Assembly (NCBI RefSeq): GCF_002575655.3
Contig: NC_053036.3
Span: 194,898,788-194,962,787, forward strand
DNA length: 64,000 nt
From: Aegilops tauschii subsp. strangulata
Taxonomy: Eukaryota > Streptophyta > Magnoliopsida > Poales > Poaceae
Direction: 5' to 3'
Shown one piece after another: positions 22,149 to 32,858 of this stretch. Positions within the stretch are counted from its first letter, which is position 1. Every line of letters begins with the position of its first letter. Position numbers and translations under genes: made by a program. Under the pieces are notes generated by a model. It had not been told where the DNA came from. It searched no databases and saw nothing but the letters and a program-made list of their open reading frames with translations.

Positions 22149-22770
22149 GAGTGCTTCAAGGTCAGTCCGACGAAAGCCGTCCACTGCCGCTCTGCTGTTG
22201 GGACTAATTTGGACGGGAATGGTGATTTCATGGTTGATTATGATTACTTGGTTGTTGCTCTTGGAGTTACTGTGAATACATTCAACACTCCTGGTGTGAT
22301 GGGGCATTGCCACTTTCTGAAGGTCAAATCCTTATTGGCATTGTGTGTCTCTTTATTGTTCTGCTATTTCTCATGTTTCAATCCTAAGATGTAAGTTACA
22401 GTTTAATTTCCTGCAAAATCTTGAGATATATGGTATTGATACTTTAGGTTATTGTACCGTACAATATTAGTCATATCTTGTGCTTACAGCCTCACATTGT
22501 AAATGTCAGGTCATGGAGGATGACCAAAAGATTCGCAAGAGCGTGATAGACTACTTTGAAAAGGCGTCACCTCCTAACCTCAGTGAAGAGGAGAGGAAGA
22601 TCCTTCACTTTGTGATTATCGGTGGTGGACCTACTAGGGTTGAATTTGCGGTGGAGTTGCATGATTTTCTTGTCGAAGATCTGGTGAAGCTATATCCTGC
22701 AATTGAAGAATTTGTGAAGATAACAATTATGCAATCAGGAGAACATACAATGAGGGTTGAACGTTCCTGC
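22149..22770 (+). pseudogene. Captured fragment of external type II NAD(P)H dehydrogenase (NDB-like)
   Basis: Two exons. Exon 1 (22149-22322) encodes ECFKVSP...VHCRS...TNLDGNG...VDYDYLVVALG...NTFNTPG...CHFLK and stops at a GT donor. Exon 2 begins at 22510 after TCAG and encodes V-EDDQKIRKSVIDYFEKAS, then SEEERK and IGGGPTRVEFAVELHDF...EDLVKLYP. These are hallmarks of mitochondrial alternative NAD(P)H:quinone oxidoreductases. The intron keeps phase 0, so the fragment was copied as DNA rather than as cDNA. The nucleotide-binding motif GGGPTGVEFA has Gly changed to Arg. The N-terminal FAD domain, the EF-hand region and the C-terminus are missing, and the frame degenerates after about 22755. Not functional; probably a Helitron passenger. 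Confidence 0.82.
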
Positions 22771-23867
22771 AGTAATAACCTTAGTTTTGGGCAAGATGAT
22801 CAAGGAGTAGCGAAACTTTAGCAGTCATCTTTGGCTTCACCATCTTCCTCCCCTGATCATGCATCTATTTTAGATCATATAATTATGCTATACCATATAT
22901 ATTGTTTAGTTCAGACTTGTGCATGTGCTTCCATTGGCATTGATTTATACAGAGATATTGCATGATTTGTACATAAAAGGAGTACGGATGATCTAAGAAT
23001 AAATGTTCGAATAAAGTTAGTAGTGAGATTTAGGTAAAGGTTACCTGCACTGTTCTGTTTTATGTAGATTCTAAGCTGCAAAATCATACATGGCCCTGTT
23101 AGTAGTTTGTCTGAGTTGTGAGTTTACGCATTTTCCCTTGGAATGTTTGTATGTGTGATCACTTGCTTTTAGGTTCCCAGCGTTATATCATGAGAAGTTT
23201 TTTACTTTGCACCGGGTGATCAACTACATATTTAGACGAATACACTATTCAGGACCAGGAACATTATGATTTCCAATGTTGTTTTCCCCTTTCAAGATTG
23301 CAGTTTTCATTAGTCTTAGATAGCTAAGGTACATAGTTTTCATTTAACATTTTTTTTACTGTTCTCTCATCTCCTATATGATGTCTAAGAAATACTAATG
23401 TAGACAATCAAATTTTCAAAATACCTTTTGGCCAATTATGTGGGGAAGGTGCAGCAAGCCGGCTCTCGCGTCGCAGTAGAGTGGAGCCGGCAATTTTATG
23501 ATCGGTCTCTAAATATTTCAACTTGCATAGTTTGAATTAGTTTCACATGCTAAAGTATATAGTTTGAACATAGGTATTCCTTAATTTTCCATGTATAAGG
23601 TTTAGAATTATTACCCTCGGTGCTTGCTAAAACTTGAAGTTACTAACAAATGCAAATGTTTCTGTTACAAAAGGTTTAGAATCATTACCCTTGATTCTTG
23701 AATTTGGACCTTGCACCTTACTTGGGTAACATAGAGCCAAATGGCACATTGTCCAACTACACGTTCAAAACACTTCGGGTTTGACATGGTCTCTATCCTT
23801 GATCAAACATAAAGTTACTAAAAAAAGCAAATATTTCTCAACACGAACATGGTTTTAATTGGGTCTC

Positions 23868-23896
23868 TGCGCCATTTGGCGCACCGGGTCATCTAG
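23868..23896 (+). other. Helitron 3' terminal hairpin and CTAG end
   Basis: TGCGCC-ATTT-GGCGCA forms a 6 bp stem with a 4-base loop. CCGGGTCAT-CTAG follows and the next base is T. This is the termination signal recognised by Helitron Rep/helicase proteins. Confidence 0.75.
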
Positions 23897-24038
23897 TTCA
23901 ATAATACTACAAGGTTCCCTCCCTCTCATTCCACCAGCCCACGTTTTGGATGGATCCTCTCCCACTCATTCCAATCTGACGGGTCATGTGCAGCTGGTGC
24001 ATCCGTAGCACAAGTTTTTTTGAAAACATTAAGCTTTA

Positions 24039-25619
24039 TTAATTAGAAATAACAGTTACATCATCAATAAGGAGAGATACAATACCAACCATGAGCTCCT
24101 CAAACCAATCCCTAGTCGTAGAGAAATTTGCTAGCCTAGCAATTTCATGAGCAACTTTATTTGCTTCCCTATTACAATGTTCAAATCTAGTAATAGTAAA
24201 TTCGCAAGCCATAAAATAGCAATCATCGAACACTGCCGTCGCCGCTCCCGCCGATTGTCCTCCATTCTTCATCATGTCAATCACTTCCGTATTATCAGAG
24301 TTAACAATAAGGCGGTTGCACCCCGCCTTCTGTGCTAGGGTAAGGCCAAACCTCAGTGCCAATGCTTCTGCCGTTAGAACATCCGCACACCAGTCAAGTC
24401 GCCAACTTCCACCAACAATGAACCTTCCTTTGTCATCTCTCAGGACTGCCCCCGCCGTGCCTCTAAGCAGATCATGGTCAAAAGAAGCATCAACGTTTAG
24501 CTTCACAAAACCCATAGGAGGTCTAAGCCATCCCCCTTTCTTACTGATCGCCTTAGGGGAGTTTGCTTTAACATAATTTGCCGCTATAGCACGGGCCCCC
24601 ATCGCAGATTGATATGCATCTTGAGACTTTCCTTCATAAACCAGTTTACGTCTATCCCACCATAAATACCAAGCTGTTATAACGATCAATTCACGTGTAT
24701 TCTGGAGTCCCAAAACAGATATTTCTTCCTCTCGCATAAGTAATAAAAATTCAAGAACTGCCTCTCCTGCCCGGTCAACAACACAGGCTCTATTGATCAC
24801 CTCATACAAACCCAACTTATCCCAGACCTTTTTCGCTTTCTGACACAGAAACAAGACGTGTTTCGTGTCTTCTAGCCCATTTGAACATGTTGGGCAGATG
24901 GGAGGGACCTTCACATGTCTATTGGCGAGCGTAACACGATATGAGAGTGTTCCATGCAATATACGCCAGATGAAGATTTTTACCTTTGCCGGACAAGATA
25001 GCTTCTAGATCTTGCTCCAAACAGGATTAGCATTGGATCTACCCATACCATTCGTATATTGTAAGTTTCTTCCATGCTGTTTGTTCCATTCCTCCCAATA
25101 AGCCGATCGAACAGTGAACAACCCATTTTTTGTGAAACTCCAAGCAATGAAATCCGTCATTTCATGTATCAGAAGGGGGATTGCAAGTACCCTTTGAGCG
25201 TCAATTGGCCACAACGTTTGTCTCACCAAGTCTTCATCCCAATAACTCGTACTTGGGTCAATAAGATCAGAAGCCTTTGACAAAAGTTTCCCCCTTCTAG
25301 GGGTAATTATTTTTCTATTTGCACAATTCGGGATCCATGCATCTTCCCAAATATCAATTTTTTGTCCGTTTCCAACTCGCCAGATATAGCCATTCCTTAG
25401 AGAATTAACCCCCGCCATAATGCTTTGCCAGGTGAAAGAGGAACCCTTCTTTAGACTTGCATTCATTAAATCGCCATCCGGGAAATATTTAGCTCTCAGG
25501 GTTGTGGCACATAATGATTCCGGATTATCAAGCAAACGCCACGCTTGCTTGGCTAGTAACGCCAAATTGAAACAATGTATATCTTGGAATCCCATTCCTC
25601 CTTGTTTTTTTTGGGACAC
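24039..25619 (-). pseudogene. LINE zf-RVT and RNase H domains
   Basis: The piece 25619-25005 carries the post-RT region (KKQGGMGF.DI..FN.ALLAKQ.WRLL), typical of plant L1 elements. After a stop near 25005, the 24959-24039 piece has the zinc-binding zf-RVT motif (CPTCSNGLEDTKHVLFLC) and a C-terminal RNase H with NVDASFD, LTAEALALRFGL and VNSDNTEVI, so the Asp, Glu and Asp active-site residues are present. Plant L1 lineages often carry this RNase H, which removes RNA from the hybrid during integration. Confidence 0.86.
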
Positions 25620-25640
25620 ACATTTTCCACCACGCCATCC

Positions 25641-27212
25641 AATGCATCATTTTCTGATTGTCCTCGTCACCCCACCAAAATTGCGACATCGCGTCAATGA
25701 TTCCTTTACAATTTTTTTAGGAATTTTAAAGACGGACATAGCATAAGCTGGGATAGCTTGTACAACAGATTTAAGTAGAATTTCCTTCTCCCGCGGATAA
25801 CAGCTTCTCCTTCCATCCACTAATTTTTGTAATAATGCGATCAATTAGGAATTGGAAGCAATCACTTTTGTCCATGCCCACATTTGCAGGTAAACCCAAA
25901 TATTTGTCATTGAGGGCTTCGGTCATAATATTCAGTGTTGTGCAGATTTGCGCTCTATCTTCTACTTTTGTATTGGGACTAAAGAAAATACTAGATTTTT
26001 CAACACTCACCAATTGCCCTGAGGTAGCACAATAAGAGTCCAATACTGATTTTAACGCCTCCGCATTCATAGCATTTGCTTTCATAAGGATCAAAGAATC
26101 GTCGGCAAATAAAAGGTTTGAAATTGATGGGGCATCTTTGCAGACCTTAACTCCAGAAATATTACCATTCTCCTCTGTATTAGCTAGTAGAGCGGTCAGC
26201 CCCTCTGTACATAACAAGAATAAGTATGGGGAGAGGGGCTCTCCCTGCCTCAAACCTCTAGTAGGTTTAAAGCTCTTAGTCTCTTCATTATTAAAACGAA
26301 CCCGATACTCCACAGAAAATACACATTGCATAACTAAATCTACCCACTTCTCTTTGAAACCCAATTTTAGCATTATTTCCTTCTAAAAGGACCACTCTAC
26401 TCGGTCATACGCTTTATGCATATCCAGTTTGATGGCACATATACCCTCTTTACCACTCCTTTTTTCTTTATTGTGTGAAAACATTCGTAGGCCACTAAAA
26501 TATTATCTGTGATCATTCTTCCTGGTACAAATGCACTCTGAGTTGTACTGATAACATCTGGAAGGATTAACTTCAGACGAGCCGCAATCATTTTTGAAAT
26601 AACCTTATACACCACATTGCACAAATTGATTGGTCTAAACTGAGTTACCTTTTCTCAGGAACCAATCTTTGGGATCATTACAATTGTCGTATCATTCCAC
26701 CCATTAGGTATAGTCCCAGTATTCACCGCCTGGAGTACCTCTTCAGTCAGATAATCCCCCAACATAGACCAAAATCTTTTATAGAAAATGGCATGTAGTC
26801 CATCCGGACCCGGCGCTTTTAAATCTCCTATATCAAATAGCGCCTTTCGAACCTCCTCAGCCGTATAAGGGACGAGGAGAGCAATATTCATTTCATCTAT
26901 CACTTTTCTTCTCACGAGGGATAAAACCTCCGGATTCAGTTGAGCAACTTGTGAAGTAAAGAGATTAGCGAAGTACCCCGTAATATGGTTTTTCATCTCC
27001 ATATCTTGCAGCCAAACACCATTGTCATCCAGCAATTTTTTAATCTGATTTCTTTTTTTCCTAGTCGTCGCCGCATTATGGAAAAAAGAAGTGTTGCGAT
27101 CACCATGTAAAAGCCAGTTTGCACGACCCCTTTGTAACCAGTAGATCTCCTCTTGCTCTAATAGGTTTTCAATAATGACAAGAATCTCTTTTTGGCGTGC
27201 TTGGGATTCCAC
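25641..27212 (-). pseudogene. LINE reverse transcriptase, several frameshifts
   Basis: Pieces in order on the minus strand: 27212-26655 with YWLQRGRANWLLHGDRNTSFFH and KAPGPDG; 26624-26397 with [21 protein letters not shown]; 26373-25771 with RGLRQGEPLSPYLFLL and the active site FADD (LLFADDSLILMK); 25844-25647 with the thumb/connection region. These are the standard blocks of plant L1 reverse transcriptase. The protein would copy LINE RNA at the nicked target. At least three frame breaks mean it is inactive. Confidence 0.87.
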
Positions 27213-27430
27213 GTTTATAGGACCCCTCCGCAGCTTTTCTAATTCTTTTTTTAATTTATTAATTCTTTTTTCGGTCCTCTCAGAATATCACGGTCCCAAA
27301 TATGCAAATCCGCATTCACCGCTCGTGTACGCTCAGCGAGAGATGGTCCAATACCTCGTATCTTTGCTTTTTCCCACGCTGTACGTACAATTTCTTCAAC
27401 TGTTTCTTCTTTGAGCCATCGGGATTCAAA

Positions 27431-27952
27431 TTATTTCATTCGGCTTCTTGGTTGGTTAAAAATATTGCCATCAAAATATTCTGTATCCAGAATGAGAGGG
27501 CGATGATCAGAATGTACATGTTCTTCATTTATAACTGCAGATCTAGGGAACTTGTTTGCCCATTTCACATTACAAACCGCGCAGTCAAGACTCTCCCTAA
27601 TGTCACCTCTCCTCCAAGTGAAGGGGTCCCTAATACATCCCATATCTTCCAACCCGCATTCTCCCAAACAATTACGAAAGTCTCTCATCATTGTATTAGG
27701 TCTCGCATTGCCTCCCTCTTTTTCTGAAGAAAGAAGAATTTCATTAAAATCGCCCAAAACCACCCAAGGGTGATCACCTTTATTATGCAAGTTACGGATA
27801 TCATCCCAAGATAAATTACGATCCCTCCAATTCGGATGACCATAAAAGCCCGCAAAACGCCATTGTACAACATTGTCATTCATAAAAAGAACATCTATAA
27901 AATTAGCCGCCACATAGTTTAAAACAACTTTATTCATTTTGTGGTAAAACAT
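27431..27952 (-). pseudogene. LINE endonuclease, C-terminal part
   Basis: Encodes the C-terminal half of an apurinic-type endonuclease that nicks target DNA to prime LINE integration. Visible motifs include VVQWRFAGFYGHP, WVVLGDFNE (the GDFN motif with catalytic Asp), FTWRRGD..ESLD and the terminal SDHRPL (catalytic Asp-His). The N-terminal Asn and Glu motifs are lost with the 5' truncation. Sequence between 27430 and 27212 shifts frame before the reverse transcriptase. Confidence 0.85.
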
Positions 27953-28039
27953 AACGAGATATTAATCCCTTCATCTATAAAATTATTCATGTTTGTAGTG
28001 GAGAGTGATGGTCGGGCCGGTGGATCCGTAGCACAAGTT

Positions 28040-29449
28040 CGCTCGTTGCACTGGATACATTCTCCCACCGACCTAGCCAGATATTAATCCCACTCACCTT
28101 CATGCTTCTTACAAAACAGAACTAGAAAATTGGTTTTGCTAATTCAAAATCGACTAAGATTCTTAAAATCTCATCAATTGATACTAATCTTAGTCAGTAG
28201 TCAATTGGGACTTTAGAAAATTTCAGAGAACATAGAAATAGATGGTTTTCTCAACCATTTTAGCTATATGTAAGTCACATGATTTTCAAATTTGGGTAAA
28301 TCAATTTTCTGACGGCTGATTCTTTTGTCAAGATTTGTGTTGTTTTTGTTTTCTTGTATTGTTTCACAGCTTTTTAGGCTGATTTTTGACTTGCTCGGGT
28401 AAGTCAAATTTTCCTTAGAATTGATTTTGACATGCCCCTGTTTTGATAAGTCGATTTTTCCTTAGGCTGAATTTTTTATTTGGCTTGTTTGGGATAAGTC
28501 GATTTTTCTATTGGACTTGAAGCCTGCTACTCATTGCATTTTTTTTTGTTTGTATGTGTTTTTGCTTTTGGTTTTCTTTATATTATCTAGTCGAGTTTTC
28601 TTTTTTACATTGGTATTTTTGCCATGCGTATTTTTGGCATCACGTTAGCTATATTTAAGTTGCCTAAAAAGTTATTTTCGGACAACCGGTTTTTTCCCCA
28701 TTGATTTCTGTTTTGAGATTTCTGCTCTTTTTTCTTGCTATGTTCTGTGATTGGTTTTGGGCTGAGTTTTTTTACGGACCATATATTTGGATTAGTCAAT
28801 TCATGTGCGACAAACCCTTCCCTCTCCCCATTTGCTCTTTTCGGCTTTCAGATCTTGTTTCTTTGTTTTACTTTATTAGTGGGTTTTTCTTTTCTTTTGT
28901 GGGTATTTTTTGGATGCTGGATGAGTGTCAATGTATAGACACATATACTATAAAATATTAAAATATATGCAAAAATTGCACTATTATATTATTATTCTTC
29001 ACATACTTTAAAAAGTGGAATTTCAGCAAAATTGTGTGCAAGTTTTTTCTATATAATTTTTTTTTCTTAAAAGATAATATCAATGCCACTAATTCATTGT
29101 TTCTTATAAAACTTTATTATTTTCATTGTTCTTGGAGGTGCGAATTCTGACGCAGCTATGTCGCCCAGTTGCTGCGTGGTGCCTACCAGCGCCATAGATG
29201 TATTTGTTGTAGGGGCCTGCGGCTCGGAGACTGGGAGGTGTGAGGCGACGAGCCCCGTGCTTGTTATTGTTGAGGTTGCTGCGGGTGGTACCTGGCCTGA
29301 CTAGGTCGTGCCCACTATTTCGGTCATTATTACTTGTTGTAGTGATATTGCCTGCGGACCTCAGTCTGGGAGGCCTCCACAGAGTTTGGTTTGTTGTCCC
29401 CAGTTCCTTCGGACGACTCCGACTTGCTCCAAGAGCGTAAGTCTGTGGC
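28040..29449. other. AT-rich intergenic sequence, no gene seen
   Basis: Stops in all frames, long T runs. Three related segments containing TAAGTC.(A)ATTTTTCC at about 28401, 28447 and 28496 suggest a decayed transposon with short internal repeats. The right part (about 29130-29449) becomes GC-richer and on the minus strand may continue the LTR-element remnant next to it. Confidence 0.5.
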
Positions 29450-30192
29450 TTCTAGAATAGTAGCAGCCCCGCATTTTCGCCATCGTTGACGAGGGATATC
29501 AACTCATAGTTGTTACTCTCGCTGTTCGAGATCGACACGACGTCGACCTTGTCGGTGCTGTCGTAGGAGGTGAAGCCATCGATGATGCAGTCTTCCGACA
29601 TGTGGGTGATGAGGAAGTTGTTGCAGATCATCGCGATGAGTTGTGAGGTTGGGGTGGGCTGGTGGAGACTTGTAAGGTCGGCGCAGCCTCTAGCCCCCGA
29701 CACTCAGGAAGTGGGTGCCAGTGTCGTTGGGGCACCTTTGTCTTCGAAGTCAGAGGGTGGCGGTGAAGGCGTTGAGTATCCCAACCTATCTAACCAGACG
29801 TCGGCCTCCTGGCCTATCTAGTCGTGCAAGCATTCTAGAATAGCCTGCTGGTACACGGCTCCATAGTTCTGGAGCCCGAATGGGTATCTTGGACCCGCAG
29901 TTGGTGGCAAAGATGCCATGGTAGCCGATGGAGATGCCTGCGTGATCTGTTGGATTGACGACAGACACATACGAAGCTTCCCGTAGTTGTTGACGATGTA
30001 GGCCACGGTACCCACGTAGATCGTGCGTACAGGGTTCGCCGGTCGGTTGATGTTGACCCAGCCCGCCCTGTTGATAGTGAAGGTGAGGGAGCAAAAGGTG
30101 AGGCTCTGCCCCGGCGGGAGCCTGCCGGAGGCCGGGGAAGATCCGATATGAGATCGATCTCCAGCCGACGCGGCCCGTGCCCGGCGTGCCAA
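29450..30192 (-). pseudogene. Decayed retroelement coding remnant (gag-like?)
   Basis: On the minus strand two open pieces, 30192-29818 and 29703-29452, are separated by stops and a shift. The first contains NRPANPVRTIYVGTVAYIV; the second has many Asp, Ser and Asn. They sit directly downstream of an LTR-like segment with a TATA box in the same orientation, which is the position of gag. I do not recognise a conserved domain, so the product call is an inference from position. Confidence 0.35.
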
Positions 30193-30199
30193 CTCACGG

Positions 30200-30690
30200 T
30201 CCAGAAAACCGTCAGATACCTCGGCAGGGGTCCAAGCTTAGGCGAAAGTCTCGGATCGGAGGCCGCACGGGGATTTTATCCAGGTTCGGGCCTCCGTAGA
30301 GTAATACCCTACATCCTGCTTGCTTTTGTTATTCATGGTGAAGGGATAACTTGTGCGAAGGGTTACAATGGTGTACGAGATTGCTACCAAGAGTTTGTCT
30401 AGCTAAGAATAGATGGGGAAGAGAGCTCTCTAGCCTCCCCTTATATACAGGATGGAGGCTAGGGTTCTACAGGGGGAGAAATGCGATCTAGGCCGCCGCC
30501 ACCCTTTGCTTGGGAGGCAAGACGGTCATCAGGCGGCTATATCCTTGTTGGGACTCCCTCCCGACGTCGGGCCTTGTGGGCCCCTTGTGAGCCTCTCGCC
30601 GGGCTCCCCTCGGTGAGCCATAGCCACCGGTTCCTGATCGTTACACCTGAAGGGATCTAGACTAGCCCCACAGACCAACACTAGTCTTTC
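30200..30690 (-). repeat. LTR-like fragment with TATA box
   Basis: Read on the minus strand this contains TATATAAGGGGAGG (30439-30452), then a leader with a GTAGGGTATTAC...CGGAGGCCCGAACC segment (about 30281-30325) of a type I recall from Triticeae LTR regions. No clean TG...CA borders or target duplication could be found, so the extent is approximate. Confidence 0.4.
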
Positions 30691-30850
30691 CTACATACTT
30701 TATCCTCGCTCGTGCGCATCCGAGACCAACTTTTCGGTCGATCACCCATCCTAGAATCGCTCCAAGCCAAACACGCTTAACTTTGGAATTCTTTTTGAAT
30801 GAGCTCCCAGAAAAAAAGAATTCCTTGTTGATATGAGTAGTCTATCATTC
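30691..30850 (-). repeat. 5S-rRNA-derived unit, copy A
   Basis: On the minus strand, 30792-30740 reads GAATTCCAAAGTTAAGCGTG then TTTGGC, and later TCTAGGATGGGTGA. This matches the 3' half of plant 5S rRNA, including box A (GTTAAGCGTGCTTGG, one change) and box C (GGATGGGTGA). Flanks on both sides differ from a true 5S gene, so this is a derived sequence, not a working rRNA gene. Confidence 0.72.
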
Positions 30851-31008
30851 TGCATACTTTGCCCTCAGTCGTGCGCACCCGAGACCAACTTCCCGGCTAG
30901 TCACCCATACTAGAATCGCTCCAACCCAAGCATACTTAACTTTGGAGTTCTTTTTGAATGGCTCCCAGAAAAGAAGAAATTCCTTATTGATATGAGTAAT
31001 TTATCATT
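30851..31008 (-). repeat. 5S-rRNA-derived unit, copy B
   Basis: Tandem partner of copy A, offset 159 bp. The core at 30950-30899 (minus strand) reads GAACTCCAAAGTTAAGTATG and then CTAGTATGGGTGACT. Box A and box C carry one or two changes each. Flanking AACAAGGAATTC-like and GCGCAC..GAG.GA segments are shared with copy A, so the duplicated unit is wider than the 5S core. Confidence 0.72.
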
Positions 31009-31524
31009 TCTATTAAGTTAGGCTCTCACACATCCCCTGTGTATGACACCATCAAAGAGGCAGCCCGACCCCATGCTTTTGAGAAACCCAGAGAACAAGT
31101 CCACATCCCGGATCAAGAGGCAAATAAGATTATGAATTTTCTGCACATGCACGAGAATCTCCGAGGTGAACATGTGTACTTGATGATCTTGTGTAGTATT
31201 TGTGGACCCATAATGAAAACCGAGTTTAATATTTGAATTGTGCAGTTTAAATGTCGCCTGGGCATGACGACGGACGTTTAGGAAACGGATTTGCCGGGTT
31301 TGGGTGTAGATGCTTAGCAGAGCTGGCGGTGAGACGCCAAAGGTTGTAGCGACGTGCGGATGCACTTCGCAACCATCATCCATGATGCAAAAAAATACAG
31401 TAACAGCCAACACCGAGAACAGTTCTCATTCGTCAAGTATATTTGTATCCAGCACTATCTAAAACATGAACACCTAAAATCACCAATAAGCTATACTGAC
31501 ATCTCGTATCTCTTCTTGAGAACA
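31009..31524 (+). other. Upstream region of the aspartic protease gene
   Basis: No gene seen. Sequence is low-copy in appearance; TATATTTG at 31438 is a weak TATA candidate about 85 bp before the ATG. The protease frame stays open back to 31354, but the upstream residues lack a signal peptide, so they are taken as 5' UTR. Confidence 0.45.
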
Positions 31525-32844
31525 ATGGCATCGGGGAGATCTCTTCTCCTCTGGTTGCTCCTCTTGTTGCCGTCGTTTGCCATTTCCTCGGCATCGAGTC
31601 GTGGCATCCGCCTTGAGCTAACCCACGCAGACACCCGCGGCGACTTCACGGGGATCGAGCGCATCCGTCGCGCTGCCGACCGGAGCCACCGCCGCGTCAA
31701 CGGCCTCCTCGCCGCTGCCCCTCCATCCCCTGCATCGCTGCAGAGCGGCGGTGCTGATGAAACGGCGGCCGTTCACGCGAGCGCGGCAACGTACCTCGTC
31801 GACCTCGCCATCGGCACGCCGCCGCTACCGATCACCGCCGTCCTCGACACGGGCAGCGACCTCATCTGGACGCTGTGCGACGCGCCCTGCCGGAAGTGCT
31901 TCCCGCAGCCCACGCCGCTGTACGCGCCGGCCATGTCGGCGACATACGCCAACGTGTCGTGCCGCTCGTCGCTGTGCGAGGCGCTCCGGAACCCGAGGTA
32001 CCATTGCTCGGCCCCCGATCCCGGCTGTGCGTACTACTTCTCCTACGGCGACGGCACCTCTACAGACGGCGCCCTCGCCACCGAGACGTTGACGCTCGGC
32101 TCAGGCACCACCGTGCACGGCATCGCGTTCGGCTGCGGCACGGAGAACCTCGGCAGCACGGACAACTCGTCCGGTGTGGTCGGGATGGGAAGGGGGCCAC
32201 TCTCGCTGGCGTCTCAGCTGGGCATCACCAGATTCTCCTACTGCTTCACGCCCTTCAGCGACAAGGCGGCGAGCCCTCTCTACCTAGGCCCGTCGGCGAC
32301 CCTCTCGACCACCGCCCAGTCCACGCCGTTCGCGCCGAACCCAGCCGGCGGGCGCAGGAGCTCATATTACTACCTCACGCTGGAAGGGATCACCGTCGGC
32401 GAGACCCTGCTGCCGATCGACCCCGCCGTGTTCCAGCTGTCGCCCATGGGCGGCGGCGGGTTCATCATCGATTCAGGCACGACGTTCACCGCGCTGGAGG
32501 AGCGCGCGTTCGTGGTGCTGGCCCGCGCGGTCGCGGCGCGCGTGGGGCTCCCGCTGGCCAGCGGCGCGCACCTCGGGCTCAGCCTCTGCTTCGCTGCACC
32601 GGAGGGGAAGACCGAGGCGGTGGACGTGCCGCGCCTGGTGTTCCACTTCGACGGCGCGGACATGGCGCTTCCCAGGGAGAGCTACGTTGTGGAGGACCGG
32701 AACGCCGGGGTGGCCTGCCTCGGGATGGTGAGCATGCGGGGGATGTCGGTGCTCGGCAGCCTGCAGCAGCAGAGCATGCACTTTCTGTACGATCTTGAGG
32801 GGGGCGTGCTGTCGTTCGAGCCAGCGGAATGCGGCAAGCTATAG
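31525..32844 (+). CDS. Nepenthesin/CDR1-type aspartic protease (family A1), intact
   Basis: A 439-residue single-exon protein. The ATG at 31525 is chosen because it is followed by a signal peptide (MASGRSLLLWLLLLLPSFAI), which sends it to the secretory pathway; upstream in-frame residues do not look secretory. A propeptide follows. The two catalytic motifs are DTGSDLIW (Asp108) and DSGTTFT (Asp316), with flap YGDGTSTDG near residue 175. It has 12 cysteines (118, 122, 125, 146, 151, 161, 168, 204, 240, 355, 398, 436), the count typical of nepenthesin-type plant proteases including the CXXXCXXC insertion, and N-glycosylation sites at Asn143 and Asn214. It lacks the plant-specific insert of phytepsins. 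Strong G/C third positions are typical of grass genes. Relatives act in defence, development or protein turnover; the substrate is unknown. A LINE-like element lies just after the stop. Confidence 0.93.
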   Translation: MASGRSLLLWLLLLLPSFAISSASSRGIRLELTHADTRGDFTGIERIRRAADRSHRRVNGLLAAAPPSPASLQSGGADETAAVHASAATYLVDLAIGTPPLPITAVLDTGSDLIWTLCDAPCRKCFPQPTPLYAPAMSATYANVSCRSSLCEALRNPRYHCSAPDPGCAYYFSYGDGTSTDGALATETLTLGSGTTVHGIAFGCGTENLGSTDNSSGVVGMGRGPLSLASQLGITRFSYCFTPFSDKAASPLYLGPSATLSTTAQSTPFAPNPAGGRRSSYYYLTLEGITVGETLLPIDPAVFQLSPMGGGGFIIDSGTTFTALEERAFVVLARAVAARVGLPLASGAHLGLSLCFAAPEGKTEAVDVPRLVFHFDGADMALPRESYVVEDRNAGVACLGMVSMRGMSVLGSLQQQSMHFLYDLEGGVLSFEPAECGKL

Positions 32845-32858
32845 GATTGGTGAAAGTT

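Larger units (their letters stand above)
18485..23896 (+). mobile_element. Probable Helitron, 3' portion, with captured gene fragments
   Basis: The right end is diagnostic: a GC hairpin at 23868-23883, then 13 bases ending in CTAG at 23893-23896, followed by T, as expected for rolling-circle Helitrons that insert between A and T. Inside are two spliced exons of an NDB-type dehydrogenase (22149-22770) and other exon-like, GC-rich snippets bordered by possible splice sites (19160-19260, 20860-20960, 21330-21500, 21632-21671) that I cannot assign. I could not find a convincing 5' TC end; it may lie left of the Gypsy element, which would then be nested in the Helitron. No Rep/helicase is seen, so this copy is non-autonomous. 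The left boundary given is only the Gypsy junction. Confidence 0.6.
24018..28023 (-). mobile_element. L1-type LINE, 5'-truncated, with target-site duplications
   Basis: The 16 bp sequence ATCCGTAGCACAAGTT occurs at 24002-24017 and 28024-28039 and brackets the element exactly; with one mismatch the match extends about 5 bases further left. On the minus strand the order is AP-type endonuclease (partial), reverse transcriptase, zf-RVT and RNase H, then a very short 3' UTR with AATAAA just inside a short poly-A (T run at 24016-24022 on the plus strand). ORF1 (gag) and the endonuclease N-terminus are absent, the normal result of incomplete reverse transcription at insertion. Coding frames carry several shifts and stops. 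Confidence 0.9.

Noticed and set aside
30691..31008. Functional 5S rRNA genes
   Set aside because: Only the 3' half matches, with flanks of other origin and unit length unlike a 5S array.
31354..31524. Upstream extension of the protease frame by 57 codons
   Set aside because: The extension is not secretory and would bury the clear signal peptide that starts at 31525.
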